In this document: in pieces, positions 52,501 through 54,392 of the stretch
Layout: every line of letters begins with the position of its first letter
How positions within the stretch are numbered: position 1 is the first letter of the stretch
Source: Nectonema munidae
Taxonomy: Eukaryota > Nematomorpha > Nectonematoida > Nectonematidae
NCBI GenBank assembly: GCA_030549495.1
Contig: JAUIRK010000570.1
Location: 1,899,501-1,963,500 of the forward strand
Direction of reading: 5' to 3'
DNA: 64,000 nt
Made by a program: the position numbers and the translations under genes
The notes under the pieces: model-generated
Seen by the model: only the letters and a program-made list of their open reading frames with translations
Told to the model about the DNA's origin: nothing
Database searches by the model: none

Positions 52501-53107
52501 TTTTAGAGGAATTAAGAGGAGAAACGTTTTCTGAATTGAAGTCTAATTCAAACTTCAGGTTACTACTTAAATTGGTATCATCGTCATCGTCAATGGATTC
52601 ATAAATACGTGAAAACTCAGGACTTGAAGTCCTCGGTTGATTGGAACTGTGGTCAAACTTTTGCTTTTCAACAAAGGGAGAAGGTGAATAATCTGGTTTA
52701 GGCGACTGTGGTAAAATGAGGATAAATAAAATCAAAAGTATTGAAGTATCAAAATGAGAACTACTTTAGTATTCATATCCAAAAATCCATGGGGAGTTCT
52801 TTCAGAAATTTCGAAAATTGGTTTATCAATGGATGAAGATGACTTGGAATAGTCTACGCTCTCCTTTTCACTCATTTTACAAAGAACTTTATCCAAAGAT
52901 GAAAGACTCTGGAAAAGAAAAGGTATGGAATTTATTAGAAAGAAAAATAAGAGAAAGTACTTCGGTGTTAGAAGATTTTGGAGTGTTGTGTAATTGATAT
53001 AAACTTCTAATTTTTTGATTAATTGCCAAAATTTGATTATGACAGGCATTTATTTCATACTGAAGCTTCTCATCATATCCCCCGTACTTAAAATTTCTTT
53101 GTAAGTC
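10057..53107 (-). CDS. RhoGEF2: RhoGEF2 / ARHGEF11-12-like Rho exchange factor (RGSL-C1-DH-PH), 5' end not seen
   Basis: Proteins of this family are recruited by active G12/13 alpha subunits through an RGS-like domain and load GTP onto Rho by the DH-PH module, driving actomyosin contraction at the cell cortex. Order read on the minus strand: coiled segment (53.1 kb), Ser-rich linker, RGS-like (49.06-47.7 kb), complete C1 zinc motif (47.5-47.3 kb), linker with SDPNLPRSK, DH (23.5-22.3 kb), PH (21.3-19.3 kb), tail. From 49063 down to 14134 every adjoining exon pair I called keeps the reading frame, strong evidence for one transcript. The C1 between RGS-like and DH is the fly RhoGEF2 arrangement. 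The PDZ domain expected at the N-terminus and the first helices of the RGS-like domain were not located. Tiny introns of 50-62 bp alternate with introns up to about 15.7 kb full of transposons. Confidence 0.9.
10079..10090 (+). repeat. Poly-C run (12)
   Basis: An uninterrupted run of C within the final minus-strand exon. Likely length-variable, and prone to sequencing error. Confidence 0.9.
10525..11386 (-). other. Intronic AT-rich DNA
   Basis: Part of the presumed intron 10525-13389 of the tail region. Nothing recognised before the piggyBac remnant. Confidence 0.5.
11387..12735 (-). mobile_element. Broken piggyBac transposase copy (a second, distinct lineage)
   Basis: Minus strand: 12735-12560 holds an acidic N-terminal piece and a tail of RPPGLPQGTYK type; 12459-12079 has GHDMFFLIHVFIRFDDKERRD; 12190-11732 has TIDEQLVSFRGG, PGRYGLKFYHICDSKSYYY, LYTDRFFTSHAL; 11596-11387 has KSTRKWTLVAFCNYLDMC and ALNSWL. 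These are piggyBac core and C-terminal motifs (first and second catalytic aspartates in IDEQ and TDRFF; the usual GGVDxxD segment is degraded). Several frame changes and a 47-bp internal tandem duplication make it dead. It differs clearly from the other piggyBac copies in this window. Confidence 0.85.
12118..12211. repeat. 47-bp tandem duplication inside the piggyBac remnant
   Basis: Two adjacent copies start ATGGTAACGGCACAATGGGA and end AAAAAACTTCAG, differing by G/A in GAT(G/A)TCC. Confidence 0.9.
12736..13389 (-). other. Intronic DNA, no feature seen
   Basis: AT-rich, with no open frame that resembles a protein family. Confidence 0.45.
13390..13443 (-). CDS. Probable small tail exon of the RhoGEF gene
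   Basis: Reads SDTQLFSTEKMSKSIVHN and ends AAC|GTAAGA. Between 13446 and about 13620 there is no AG on this strand, so the acceptor must be the CCCTCCCCGCAAG(AG) at 13443-13446, although the open frame extends further upstream. Using CAAGAG as the acceptor and TCC|GTAATC as the donor of the previous exon keeps the frame. Other pairings shift it, so the join is tentative. Confidence 0.45.
14032..14134 (-). CDS. Tail exon of the RhoGEF gene
   Basis: Follows TTTCTAAAG and reads PTTGSCEDPEISPSMGD, then ILHILRREAFSPFSVIG, the only open frame of three. It can end at GG|GTAAGG (14032) or at TCC|GTAATC (14040). Entry phase matches the donor at 14216. Confidence 0.55.
14216..14536 (-). CDS. Tail exon of the RhoGEF gene, coiled-coil start
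   Basis: After acceptor GGTTTAAG it reads AQLQRSLNDLQNWHLMQQ, then a Ser/Pro-rich stretch, HGGGCEEQLQYYHKV and DNCT, ending ACGT|GTAATT. The entry phase matches the donor of the 18081 exon, so the join reads LAALLQV-AQLQRSLNDL, a continuous helix. This supports the RhoGEF gene continuing past 18 kb rather than ending there. Confidence 0.65.
14537..14876 (-). other. Intronic AT-rich DNA
   Basis: No feature seen; part of the intron that ends at 18080. Confidence 0.5.
14877..14911. mobile_element. pogo/Tigger-like fragment interrupted by piggyBac
   Basis: TATCCGAATAGTTTT and TTCTGTTCGGATTA match the fragment at 7048-7080. The piggyBac copy begins at the TTAA that directly follows CTGTTCGGA. 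Confidence 0.5.
14931..14948. repeat. 18-bp palindromic subterminal repeat, left copy
   Basis: CCACTACATTTGTAGTGG, with perfect arms CCACTACA/TGTAGTGG around TT, 16 bp inside the piggyBac left end. Confidence 0.85.
15280..15297. repeat. 18-bp palindromic subterminal repeat, second copy
   Basis: CCACTACAAATGTAGTGG, the reverse complement of the copy at 14931, followed by ATGGTAC as the first is preceded by GTACCAA. It lies just before the transposase start and is a candidate transposase-binding site. Confidence 0.85.
16461..17600. other. Intronic AT-rich DNA after the piggyBac remnant
   Basis: A frame at 16817-17068 (+) is open for 83 codons but shows no recognisable motif. A nearly palindromic AAGATATCTT pair (17019 and 17048) is present. 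No other feature seen. Confidence 0.4.
17601..17686. repeat. Fold-back inverted repeat
   Basis: TTCTACAATCGAAAAAACCGG at its left arm pairs with CCGGTTTTTCCGATTTTTC on the right, around ATGAAAATTTTCAT-like inner bases. Probably a small fold-back MITE. Confidence 0.6.
17687..18080 (-). other. Intronic DNA
   Basis: Nothing recognised. The frame of the upstream exon reaches a stop at about 18052 if the intron donor at 18080 is not used. Confidence 0.4.
18081..18275 (-). CDS. RhoGEF2: RhoGEF tail exon, helical
   Basis: Follows GTTTTTCAG and reads EILKRNEEILLNCLTEKEKL, a helical segment like the leucine-rich tail after the PH domain in this family, then TKKIILAALLQ, ending CAGG|GTATGC. Entry and exit phases agree with both neighbours. 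Confidence 0.75.
18755..19326 (-). CDS. RhoGEF2: RhoGEF exon: last PH strand/helix and Ser-rich linker
   Basis: Begins WIKQIDFCVDQLIAEK, the C-terminal PH helix with its invariant tryptophan, then a long Ser/Thr-rich linker (SPLSNSRSQTTSSSPLLS), an acidic stretch (SEDDENKEEEF) and RVETALPIYSPF, ending TTTCG|GTAAGT. It is open throughout, but residues for 18991-19050 look intron-like (see findings). Confidence 0.85.
18991..19050 (-). other. Possible 60-bp in-frame intron (exitron) inside a RhoGEF exon
   Basis: On the minus strand it begins GTTGGA after AGAAA, and ends in a pyrimidine-rich CACTTTCTAG. Its length is a multiple of three and it holds no stop. Retained, it adds 20 aromatic, hydrophobic residues to an otherwise polar linker; removed, it joins QAR to NERLTCQF. 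Confidence 0.4.
19327..19376 (-). other. 50-bp intron with GTTTGT donor
   Basis: Runs GTTTGT ... TATTTAAG. Removing it restores NERKK-WIKQI, the expected end of a PH domain. Confidence 0.85.
19377..19464 (-). CDS. RhoGEF2: RhoGEF exon: PH strands
   Basis: Reads DQRAFFLVSTLTEGPQLYEL and IATSTNERKK, matching the 'TDxxAF.V....QIYELVA.T..E...W' pattern of ARHGEF11/12 PH domains. Flanked by introns of 54 and 50 bp. Confidence 0.9.
19519..19642 (-). CDS. RhoGEF2: RhoGEF exon: PH middle
   Basis: Follows ATGTTTAG, reads DECRFILKLQSTN, then SYSPIIKLENVLTKNVAT, ending ACTG|GTAAAG. SPIIKL....(V)AT is a signature of this PH subfamily. Confidence 0.9.
19643..19896 (-). other. Intron DNA
   Basis: AT-rich 5' part of the RhoGEF intron that runs to 21083; no feature. 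Confidence 0.5.
19897..20239 (+). repeat. Dispersed ~340-bp repeat, copy A
   Basis: Aligns along its whole length with the reverse complement of 56703-57060. Shared words include CATCCTTTC, GATATCGTGG, GGAATGCTGAGTCCA, GTGATAGCTT and CTTTGAATTCTTCAGAGG. No coding sequence and no poly-A tail seen. Class uncertain: SINE or MITE. Confidence 0.8.
20240..21083 (-). other. Intron DNA
   Basis: AT-rich intron of the RhoGEF gene, nothing recognised. Confidence 0.5.
21084..21281 (-). CDS. RhoGEF2: RhoGEF exon: DH-PH linker and first PH strands
   Basis: Follows TGTTTTTCAG. Reads NRLDKSQLEKAYERAQDI, then LTTHTLIYDGPLTWRFTRNK and IDVHCLLLKTLIILMQKQ, ending CAA|GTAAAT. It matches the family pattern 'LDLT...I.EGPL.W.......V..LLL.D.L.LLQ.Q'. 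Phase 0 on both sides. Confidence 0.92.
21928..22190. mobile_element. Second copy of the ~90-bp inverted-repeat element
   Basis: Left arm ATTGTAAGTTTAC...CGATCATCATCATTAACTC; right arm in reverse complement AATTGTAAATTTGC...TGATCATCACCACTAACC and GCCGGTCTCGGCTATTGAAG. Matches the arms of 475-1722, with a short interior. It lies just downstream of the DH exon, inside an intron. Confidence 0.75.
22341..22551 (-). CDS. RhoGEF2: RhoGEF exon: DH conserved region 3
   Basis: Reads RLQFRDIIPCQAQRLTKYPL, then LIENLLKYTPPDTAEYSKL, EAYENSKEILDYVNKEIKE and TLIDFQ, ending CAG|GTAAAA. QRLTKYPLL is the most conserved helix of Dbl-family exchange factors and contacts the Rho switch regions. Confidence 0.95.
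22803..22954 (-). CDS. RhoGEF2: RhoGEF exon: DH middle
   Basis: Reads FVGENYESFKIASGVFCKNQ, then QNLKNFLRKDVKLTQHFIAV and ESNSYCR, the family's 'ASxFCxxQ...LK...RKD..F..FVQ.AESNP.CRR' region. The donor AG|GTAAGA joins to the Arg codon of the next exon. Confidence 0.92.
23015..23238 (-). CDS. RhoGEF2: RhoGEF exon: DH conserved region 1
   Basis: Reads EFIYTERSHVRLLKILYFLF, then LTILFPNLKQILDMHNNF and ESISHIIHEF, the start of the DH domain with the invariant glutamate-rich TERxHV(R) helix that contacts Rho. Ends TTT|GTAAGT. Confidence 0.94.
23298..23467 (-). CDS. RhoGEF2: RhoGEF exon: segment leading into the DH domain
   Basis: Reads TRIEQKGLANEVIPDD, then DMDIEAEAPEWQKLIDW and LKKLKPKEVKRQDVIN, equivalent to the 'DPPNWQQLVS.EVL..LKP.EIKRQEVIN' stretch of ARHGEF11/12. 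It ends AATG|GTTTGT; the following 59-bp intron precedes the TERSHV exon. Confidence 0.94.
23468..24631 (-). other. Start (3' side) of a 15.7-kb RhoGEF intron
   Basis: Intron 23468-39136. In this part I see only AT-rich DNA. Confidence 0.6.
24632..24795. mobile_element. TTAA-flanked MITE (piggyBac type), 164 bp
   Basis: Left end TTAACCCATTCAGTACCATT; right end AACATTGGTACTAAATGGGT then TTGA. The ends are inverted repeats (CCCATTnAGTACCA). The right-hand TTAA has decayed to TTGA. No coding capacity. Confidence 0.8.
24796..28959 (-). other. Intron DNA, about 4.2 kb
   Basis: AT-rich. A G-run lies at about 25338-25352. Patches of TAATTAC words near 27410-27510 resemble those around 30830-30940 and may be the decayed left part of the hAT element that follows. 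No gene recognised. Confidence 0.45.
28960..30969 (+). mobile_element. Broken hAT element (ZBED-type), right end visible
   Basis: Plus strand: 28974-29216 is a BED zinc finger (AKCKLCTQ ... HLKRIHPDAH); about 29450-29700 holds TTDVW, RSLLGVTVHWIDEESL and TVTDNGSKFVKCFNEFG, the hAT catalytic-domain motifs; 29800-30000 has SPVATTDIKKA and WKKWN; 30180-30635 a C-terminal helical part; 30650-30780 the dimerisation region SSAPVERLFSFAS and NFDNLLLLKANL. Several frame breaks, and the CxxH position reads WLSH. The right end reads inward CAGACATGGGCCAATTAC from 30969. The left end is not recognised. Confidence 0.88.
31019..31392. mobile_element. MITE-like inverted-repeat element, ~374 bp
   Basis: Left end ACAGATGTATCGAATATCCG; right end in reverse complement TAGAGATGTGTCGAATGTG followed by TATCCGCGGATATC. 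Several ATCCGC words lie inside. No coding frame. Confidence 0.65.
31670..31782 (-). mobile_element. hAT-like terminal fragment
   Basis: Minus-strand start CAGTGGTGGCATACGGTACG at 31782, matching the fragment at 6352 over about 110 bp in inverse orientation. Confidence 0.6.
32368..32407. repeat. Two 16-bp palindromes near the piggyBac left end
   Basis: GTTGCTTTTGGGCAAC (32368-32383) and GTTGCCTAAAAGCAAC (32392-32407), separated by eight bases and in inverse orientation to each other. Confidence 0.9.
32562..34451 (-). CDS. piggyBac transposase, full length (629 residues)
   Basis: Cut-and-paste transposase that excises and inserts at TTAA without footprint. The three catalytic aspartates are in their usual contexts: Asp296 (VDVDESMIPYYGKFG), Asp378 (VYIDNYFNSIPLL), and Asp491 with Asp494 (MGGTDQMDQALSTYRP). 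The core also shows KPIRSGYKIWCL at about 317-328 and RKWYWPFFLYCLEV at about 507-520. The N-terminus (1-130) is acidic and probably disordered. The C-terminus is a cysteine-rich domain with Cys598, 601, 609, 612, His617, Cys620, His625, as used by piggyBac proteins to bind their ends. The start codon at 34451 is preceded by CGTTCGCC-ATTTTAG-type AT-rich sequence on the complementary side; the length fits the family. I see no breaks. Confidence 0.95.
   Translation of the reverse strand: MANVDQIKRRLKESKGKNPNKKITQAVESKHLTINDAIDALNSNDNWLDANIFMAPPDDVNCSDEDSGDETNFELHNLSKKQLLAQCELQLICNFQDDTVIIDNRDQMTDFNKVMTDDLFSRNNKWMSSKGENEYQRNIKTIIESFQVPIGFSTVKMTNSNCQWNSVKFFELFFDNEVIDFIIERTNQYAIENGAVGWIPLKRETFFCFLEILMLSGYVQLPSYRMFWEEAPDVQHRLVKNAMPRNQFTSILQNLHFCDNSTLDPTDKCAKVRPLLDLIRNKCQKFALLTKKVDVDESMIPYYGKFGQTLKQRMPMKPIRSGYKIWCLNLHGGYLYDFEVYQGKGSKNEFSKNFGLGPSVVLGLLKSLPEGHFTVYIDNYFNSIPLLKYLKNKNIGCTGTIKANMIQDCPLPSKAEFKKKKKGSILGYKDVNSGVELVMWNDNGPVIAASNFESIEPVGLAKRWSQQLKEYVTVSRPSMIGNYNKSMGGTDQMDQALSTYRPFIRNRKWYWPFFLYCLEVSMYNSWLLHKSIEEPCTFLEHIRSIATSYLQIYCHDKKVIPTKITVFHNSRVSRRIDDSMRYDGVNHFPGMDDNKSRCALCGKTTKRKCTKCNLKLHDYCFSAFHGLKE
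34630..34669. repeat. Two 16-bp palindromes upstream of the transposase start
   Basis: GTTGCTTTAAAGCAAC (34630-34645, perfect palindrome) and GTTGCCCAAGGGCAAC (34654-34669, arms nearly perfect), again separated by eight bases. Confidence 0.9.
35003..35018. repeat. 16-bp palindrome next to the piggyBac right end
   Basis: GTTGCTTTGGGGCAAC, 16 bp inside the right terminus. Confidence 0.9.
35039..35438 (-). other. Intron DNA
   Basis: No feature seen. Confidence 0.5.
35439..35510 (+). mobile_element. hAT-like terminal fragment
   Basis: Begins CAGGGGTGGGCAAAACG, a typical hAT end. No partner end or target duplication found. Confidence 0.5.
35511..38185 (-). other. Intron DNA, about 2.7 kb
   Basis: AT-rich. 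A 71-codon frame at 36494-36709 (+) has no recognisable motif. Nothing else seen. Confidence 0.45.
38186..38323. mobile_element. TTAA-flanked MITE, 138 bp
   Basis: TTAACCCATTAAGTCCCAAT at left, GGTACTTAATGGGTTAA at right: inverted ends CCCATTAAGT with TTAA on each side. Contains CGTCTGCG and ATCGTCTGAT words shared with the MITEs at 54265 and 58123. Confidence 0.88.
38320..38462. mobile_element. Second MITE abutting the first at a shared TTAA
   Basis: From the same TTAA (38320-38323) it reads CCCTTTCATGACTAG; at 38439-38452 the inverse CTGGTCACGAAAGG occurs, followed by TTGTCTTTAA. Interior has CAGACGATAT and a perfect 18-bp palindrome at 38423-38440. Either a tandem insertion into the TTAA of the first MITE or the reverse. 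Confidence 0.7.
38423..38440. repeat. Perfect 18-bp palindrome
   Basis: AGTGTATCATGATACACT equals its own reverse complement. Confidence 0.95.
38463..39136 (-). other. Intron DNA next to the RhoGEF linker exon
   Basis: No feature seen. Confidence 0.5.
39137..39195 (-). CDS. RhoGEF2: RhoGEF small linker exon
   Basis: Follows ATTTTATTTTTAG and reads SETINHYRKQSDPNLPRSK, ending AGAG|GTATTT. A SDPNLPRSK segment is typical of the region between C1 and DH in insect RhoGEF2 proteins. The 59-nt length fits phases on both sides. Confidence 0.85.
39262..39407 (-). CDS. RhoGEF2: RhoGEF linker exon
   Basis: Follows TTTTTAAAATAG and reads ERDKFSLKLEKLKAHFENEE, then KKANVPLPTVSRSESMKTH, ending CAT|GTAAAT. 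Charged, probably helical, then Ser/Pro linker. Phases match the C1 exon upstream and the 39137 exon downstream. Confidence 0.85.
39408..41265 (-). other. Intron DNA
   Basis: First part of the RhoGEF intron 39408-47088; AT-rich with no recognised feature. Confidence 0.5.
41266..41348. mobile_element. Possible short TTAA-type MITE remnant
   Basis: Begins TTAACCCATTAACGCC; about 80 bp later TATTAATGAGTTCG could be the decayed inverse end. Weak. Confidence 0.35.
41349..44208 (-). other. Intron DNA, about 2.9 kb
   Basis: AT-rich. Open frames at 42746-42952 (-) and 42907-43107 (+) are short, overlap each other and resemble nothing I know. A lone AAATGGGTTAA end-like word lies near 42607. Confidence 0.4.
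44209..46828 (-). mobile_element. Copy of an uncharacterised hAT-like transposon family, broken
   Basis: Possible ends CAGGGCTCGAAAAATAGAC (44209) and, inward from 46828, CAGGACTTGAAAGTGGGTC. Inside on the minus strand: 45866-45672 LHCDGKLLPTLKSK and GIVKLLGVPLINSYGKNKG; 45682-45320 FCPCRHHIDEILFKKVWEDM and RKVFKVLSLNE; 45239-44985 FNNFCIFNYLPWWFTASIPED. This order (H-x-DGK, CxHH, then a Cys/Trp 'WFTA' segment) matches the element at 59035-60571. Frames are split. The outer 46.56-46.8 kb has repeated CTCCGACT-like words often seen near such ends. The 8-bp flanks do not match. Confidence 0.65.
46829..47088 (-). other. Intron DNA
   Basis: Short AT-rich gap before the C1 exon. Confidence 0.5.
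47089..47373 (-). CDS. RhoGEF2: RhoGEF exon: second half of C1 domain and linker
   Basis: Follows TTTCTTCTTAG and reads NCNYNTHRNCIDHLEEQC, completing the C1 zinc ligands, then a basic and Ser-rich linker (ASNSSSSSISQVKSFSQ, RSSKSFMGNIMKKFE). Ends GAAG|GTATTT. Confidence 0.92.
47427..47713 (-). CDS. RhoGEF2: RhoGEF exon: end of RGS-like region and first half of C1 domain
   Basis: Follows TTTCCTTTCCTAG. Reads CLLLSAVLTICKYYGIKFVE, then SNRFKLSSFVKAKDKMFV, HSFILYHYHALTFCNFCHN and GVGYQGYSCT, ending ACAA|GTAAAA. With the next exon it gives H-x12-C-x2-C-x13-C-x2-C-x4-H-x2-C-x7-C, the full C1 zinc pattern. Diglyceride binding is not implied; many RhoGEF C1 domains are atypical. Confidence 0.93.
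47769..47931 (-). CDS. RhoGEF2: RhoGEF exon: RGS-like domain, C-terminal helices
   Basis: Follows TTTTTTCAG and reads GLSALKDELSQLPYDSTD, then KLAEKVIMPILDVIRTSKVE and AVCINDK, ending AAAGA|GTATTT. It parallels the 'GLGTIYG...KIVEEVLMPKLQTLLED' part of insect RhoGEF2. Confidence 0.88.
48737..48862 (-). CDS. RhoGEF2: RhoGEF exon: RGS-like domain, middle
   Basis: Follows TTTAATATTAG and reads DNSLQSNIESENVLKFLFRL, then SALLSIKETLKEFCGMKKS, ending TCTG|GTAAGA. The segment LREFxxKRxxGL of the family corresponds to LKEFCGMKKSGL here. Confidence 0.9.
48863..48918 (-). other. 56-bp intron with GTTTGT donor
   Basis: GTTTGT ... TATTAG; it is in a region that would otherwise read through open sequence, but splicing restores DQI-DNSLQ, the family alignment. 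Confidence 0.85.
48919..49063 (-). CDS. RhoGEF2: RhoGEF exon: RGS-like domain core
   Basis: Follows TTTTCATAAATAG and reads IFYLITDVYTSSCGLRDLRR, then FAYEIHSSFTVPNAPLSVKV and SQAAIDQ, ending ATTG|GTTTGT. It matches the RhoGEF2 signature 'LLFYLITxxY...MRKWAYEIHSxFLVPxAPL'. This is the part of the domain that engages active G12/13 alpha subunits. Confidence 0.94.
49064..50068 (-). other. Intron DNA with GCGCATTAT-type words
   Basis: AT-rich. GCGCATT/GCGCGTT words appear near 49491, 49635, 49702 and 49901, and inversely near 49934. Some pair as inverted repeats (49901 with 49934), hinting at a small decayed MITE. The missing exon for the first RGS-like helices may lie between here and 51830. 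Confidence 0.4.
50069..50548. mobile_element. pogo/Tigger-like MITE, ~480 bp
   Basis: Left end TACATATATCCGAACTC; right end inward TACAGTATATCCGAACC, with TA at each edge. Additional CGTTCAGATAAC and AACCGAACAG words inside. Between them an 75-codon frame (50402-50629) has no recognised motif. Confidence 0.5.
50549..51830 (-). other. Intron DNA
   Basis: AT-rich, no feature recognised. Confidence 0.45.
51831..52027 (-). CDS. RhoGEF2: RhoGEF exon upstream of the RGS-like domain, 3' edge uncertain
   Basis: Follows ATCTGTTTTTTAG and reads DSNTAFSDPRLQMCFLNSLN, then FFRHPSTMMEREKNLTSLSQ and NVDLLFREIFHKFLIIE before a stop. The entry phase fits the 52435 exon. No strong donor is visible, so the true end lies somewhere before 51831. 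The final helix might be the first helix of the RGS-like domain, but I cannot join it confidently to 49063. Confidence 0.7.
52028..52434 (-). other. Intron DNA
   Basis: A 407-bp AT-rich intron, GTAAGATTAA to TTTTTTAG. Confidence 0.75.
52435..52705 (-). CDS. RhoGEF2: RhoGEF exon: Ser/Asp-rich linker
   Basis: Follows ATTTTACCACAG and reads SPKPDYSPSPFVEKQKFDHS, then SRIYESIDDDDDTNLSSN and NPSLKSCQSFNVK, ending AAAT|GTAAGA. Probably disordered. A 59-bp intron precedes it. Confidence 0.8.
52765..52908 (-). CDS. RhoGEF2: RhoGEF exon: linker
   Basis: Exactly 48 codons, phase 0 to 0, reading SLSSLDKVLCKMSEKESVDY, then SSSSIDKPIFEISERTPHGF. Flanked by tiny introns of 52 and 59 bp. Confidence 0.8.
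52961..53107 (-). CDS. RhoGEF2: RhoGEF exon: coiled segment, first exon recognised
   Basis: Follows TTTTTTTATCTAG and reads DLQRNFKYGGYDEKLQYEIN, then ACHNQILAINQKIRSLYQLH. Exactly 49 codons, phase 0 to 0. The charged helical stretch corresponds to the coiled segment between PDZ and RGS-like domains in insect RhoGEF2. It is an internal exon, so the gene continues to higher coordinates. Confidence 0.75.
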
Positions 53108-54264
53108 CTAGATAAAAAAAGAGACAATCTAATAATAATAATACCATACAAGAAGAAAATTATATAGATAGTAAGCATATTAAACAATATAAGACAAATT
53201 CCGAGTACGAAAAAATATTCGTTACATATAACAAGATAATTAACATAATTTTATTAGCGATAATTGAGTCTAGGAATATAGATATCGCATCTAGAATCAA
53301 TATTCAAATATTACATTAATGAAATCGAAAGATAAGAAGTTTAAGTATGAGTATAACTTACAATGAAGGCAAAGGGATTTACTGTATATATAAATATTAA
53401 ACAGGTTTGAAGGTAGTATATTTTATCTAATCTATTCTTGAAGAAATTCAGAGATGAAGATTAGACAACAAAATTGGGCAATGAATTCCAAGATAACAAC
53501 ATTAATTATAAAAGTGCCTTAAATAAGATAATGCACAAAACAATGCGGTATAATGATAAGATATATTTAACTTATATACAATAATAAATACTTTTCCTTA
53601 TCAAATATTCAAGAATAGATAATTTGAGATGCGATTTCGTAGCCGTTTTTGAAATAAAGAAGTCAATAGTTCATTTTTAACTATACAATTCTTCAACGCT
53701 CAATAACTGTATGCAAATGTCAAGTTAATCTTACATCATCTAGATAACGTTTTCAAAAGGTCTGTTCTATACTACTACGAGCAGGTATTTATGTTAACAA
53801 ATGTGTCGAATTAATATTTGCTGAATTTTACGATTCTATAAGTTATAGTTTAAAAATATAACATTAAATAATAGAAAAATATATCACTTAACAAAAGAGC
53901 GACAAATTTAAGAAATTGACAATGGTTATTGGTTGAAAATAAGAATCCCTTTAGTCGACGGTCAAAAGACACTCATCGCAGTTGACACCTTACATTTCTA
54001 TTTTCTAATCTCATTCTCTGAAAAATGAGAATTCGTTGAGAAATTTTTCTCGATTATGTTTAAAACTTCAAATACATAACAAATAATCATCATTTACCTG
54101 TTTTTTTGAAAATAGATTAAAAAAACCCACCTGAAATATTAAAAACTTCATATGAAGAAGTGTCTTTCAAAATATTTTTATCTATTCAGTTTCCTATGTG
54201 AAGAGATGTGTACAAAATTACTAATAACGCTATAAAAACGAACATACCATATCTATTCAACTTT
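53108..54264 (-). other. Intron or upstream DNA
   Basis: AT-rich; no exon recognised. Confidence 0.45.
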
Positions 54265-54392
54265 TTAACAGGTTATCGACCAACGTCGACTTTACAAAAA
54301 TGTGAATCGTCTGCGTTTATTAATGCTTTTTTCAACAAATCTTCTGCTTTACATTAGATAACGTCTGATTATTCTGATCGTTAATGGGTTAA
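54265..54392. mobile_element. TTAA-flanked MITE, 128 bp
   Basis: TTAACAGGTTATCGACC at left, TGATCGTTAATGGGTTAA at right. Nearly the whole length aligns with the reverse complement of 58123-58259 (shared AATCAGACG, TCTAATGTAAAGCAGAAGA, TTTGTAAAGTCGAC). Confidence 0.88.
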
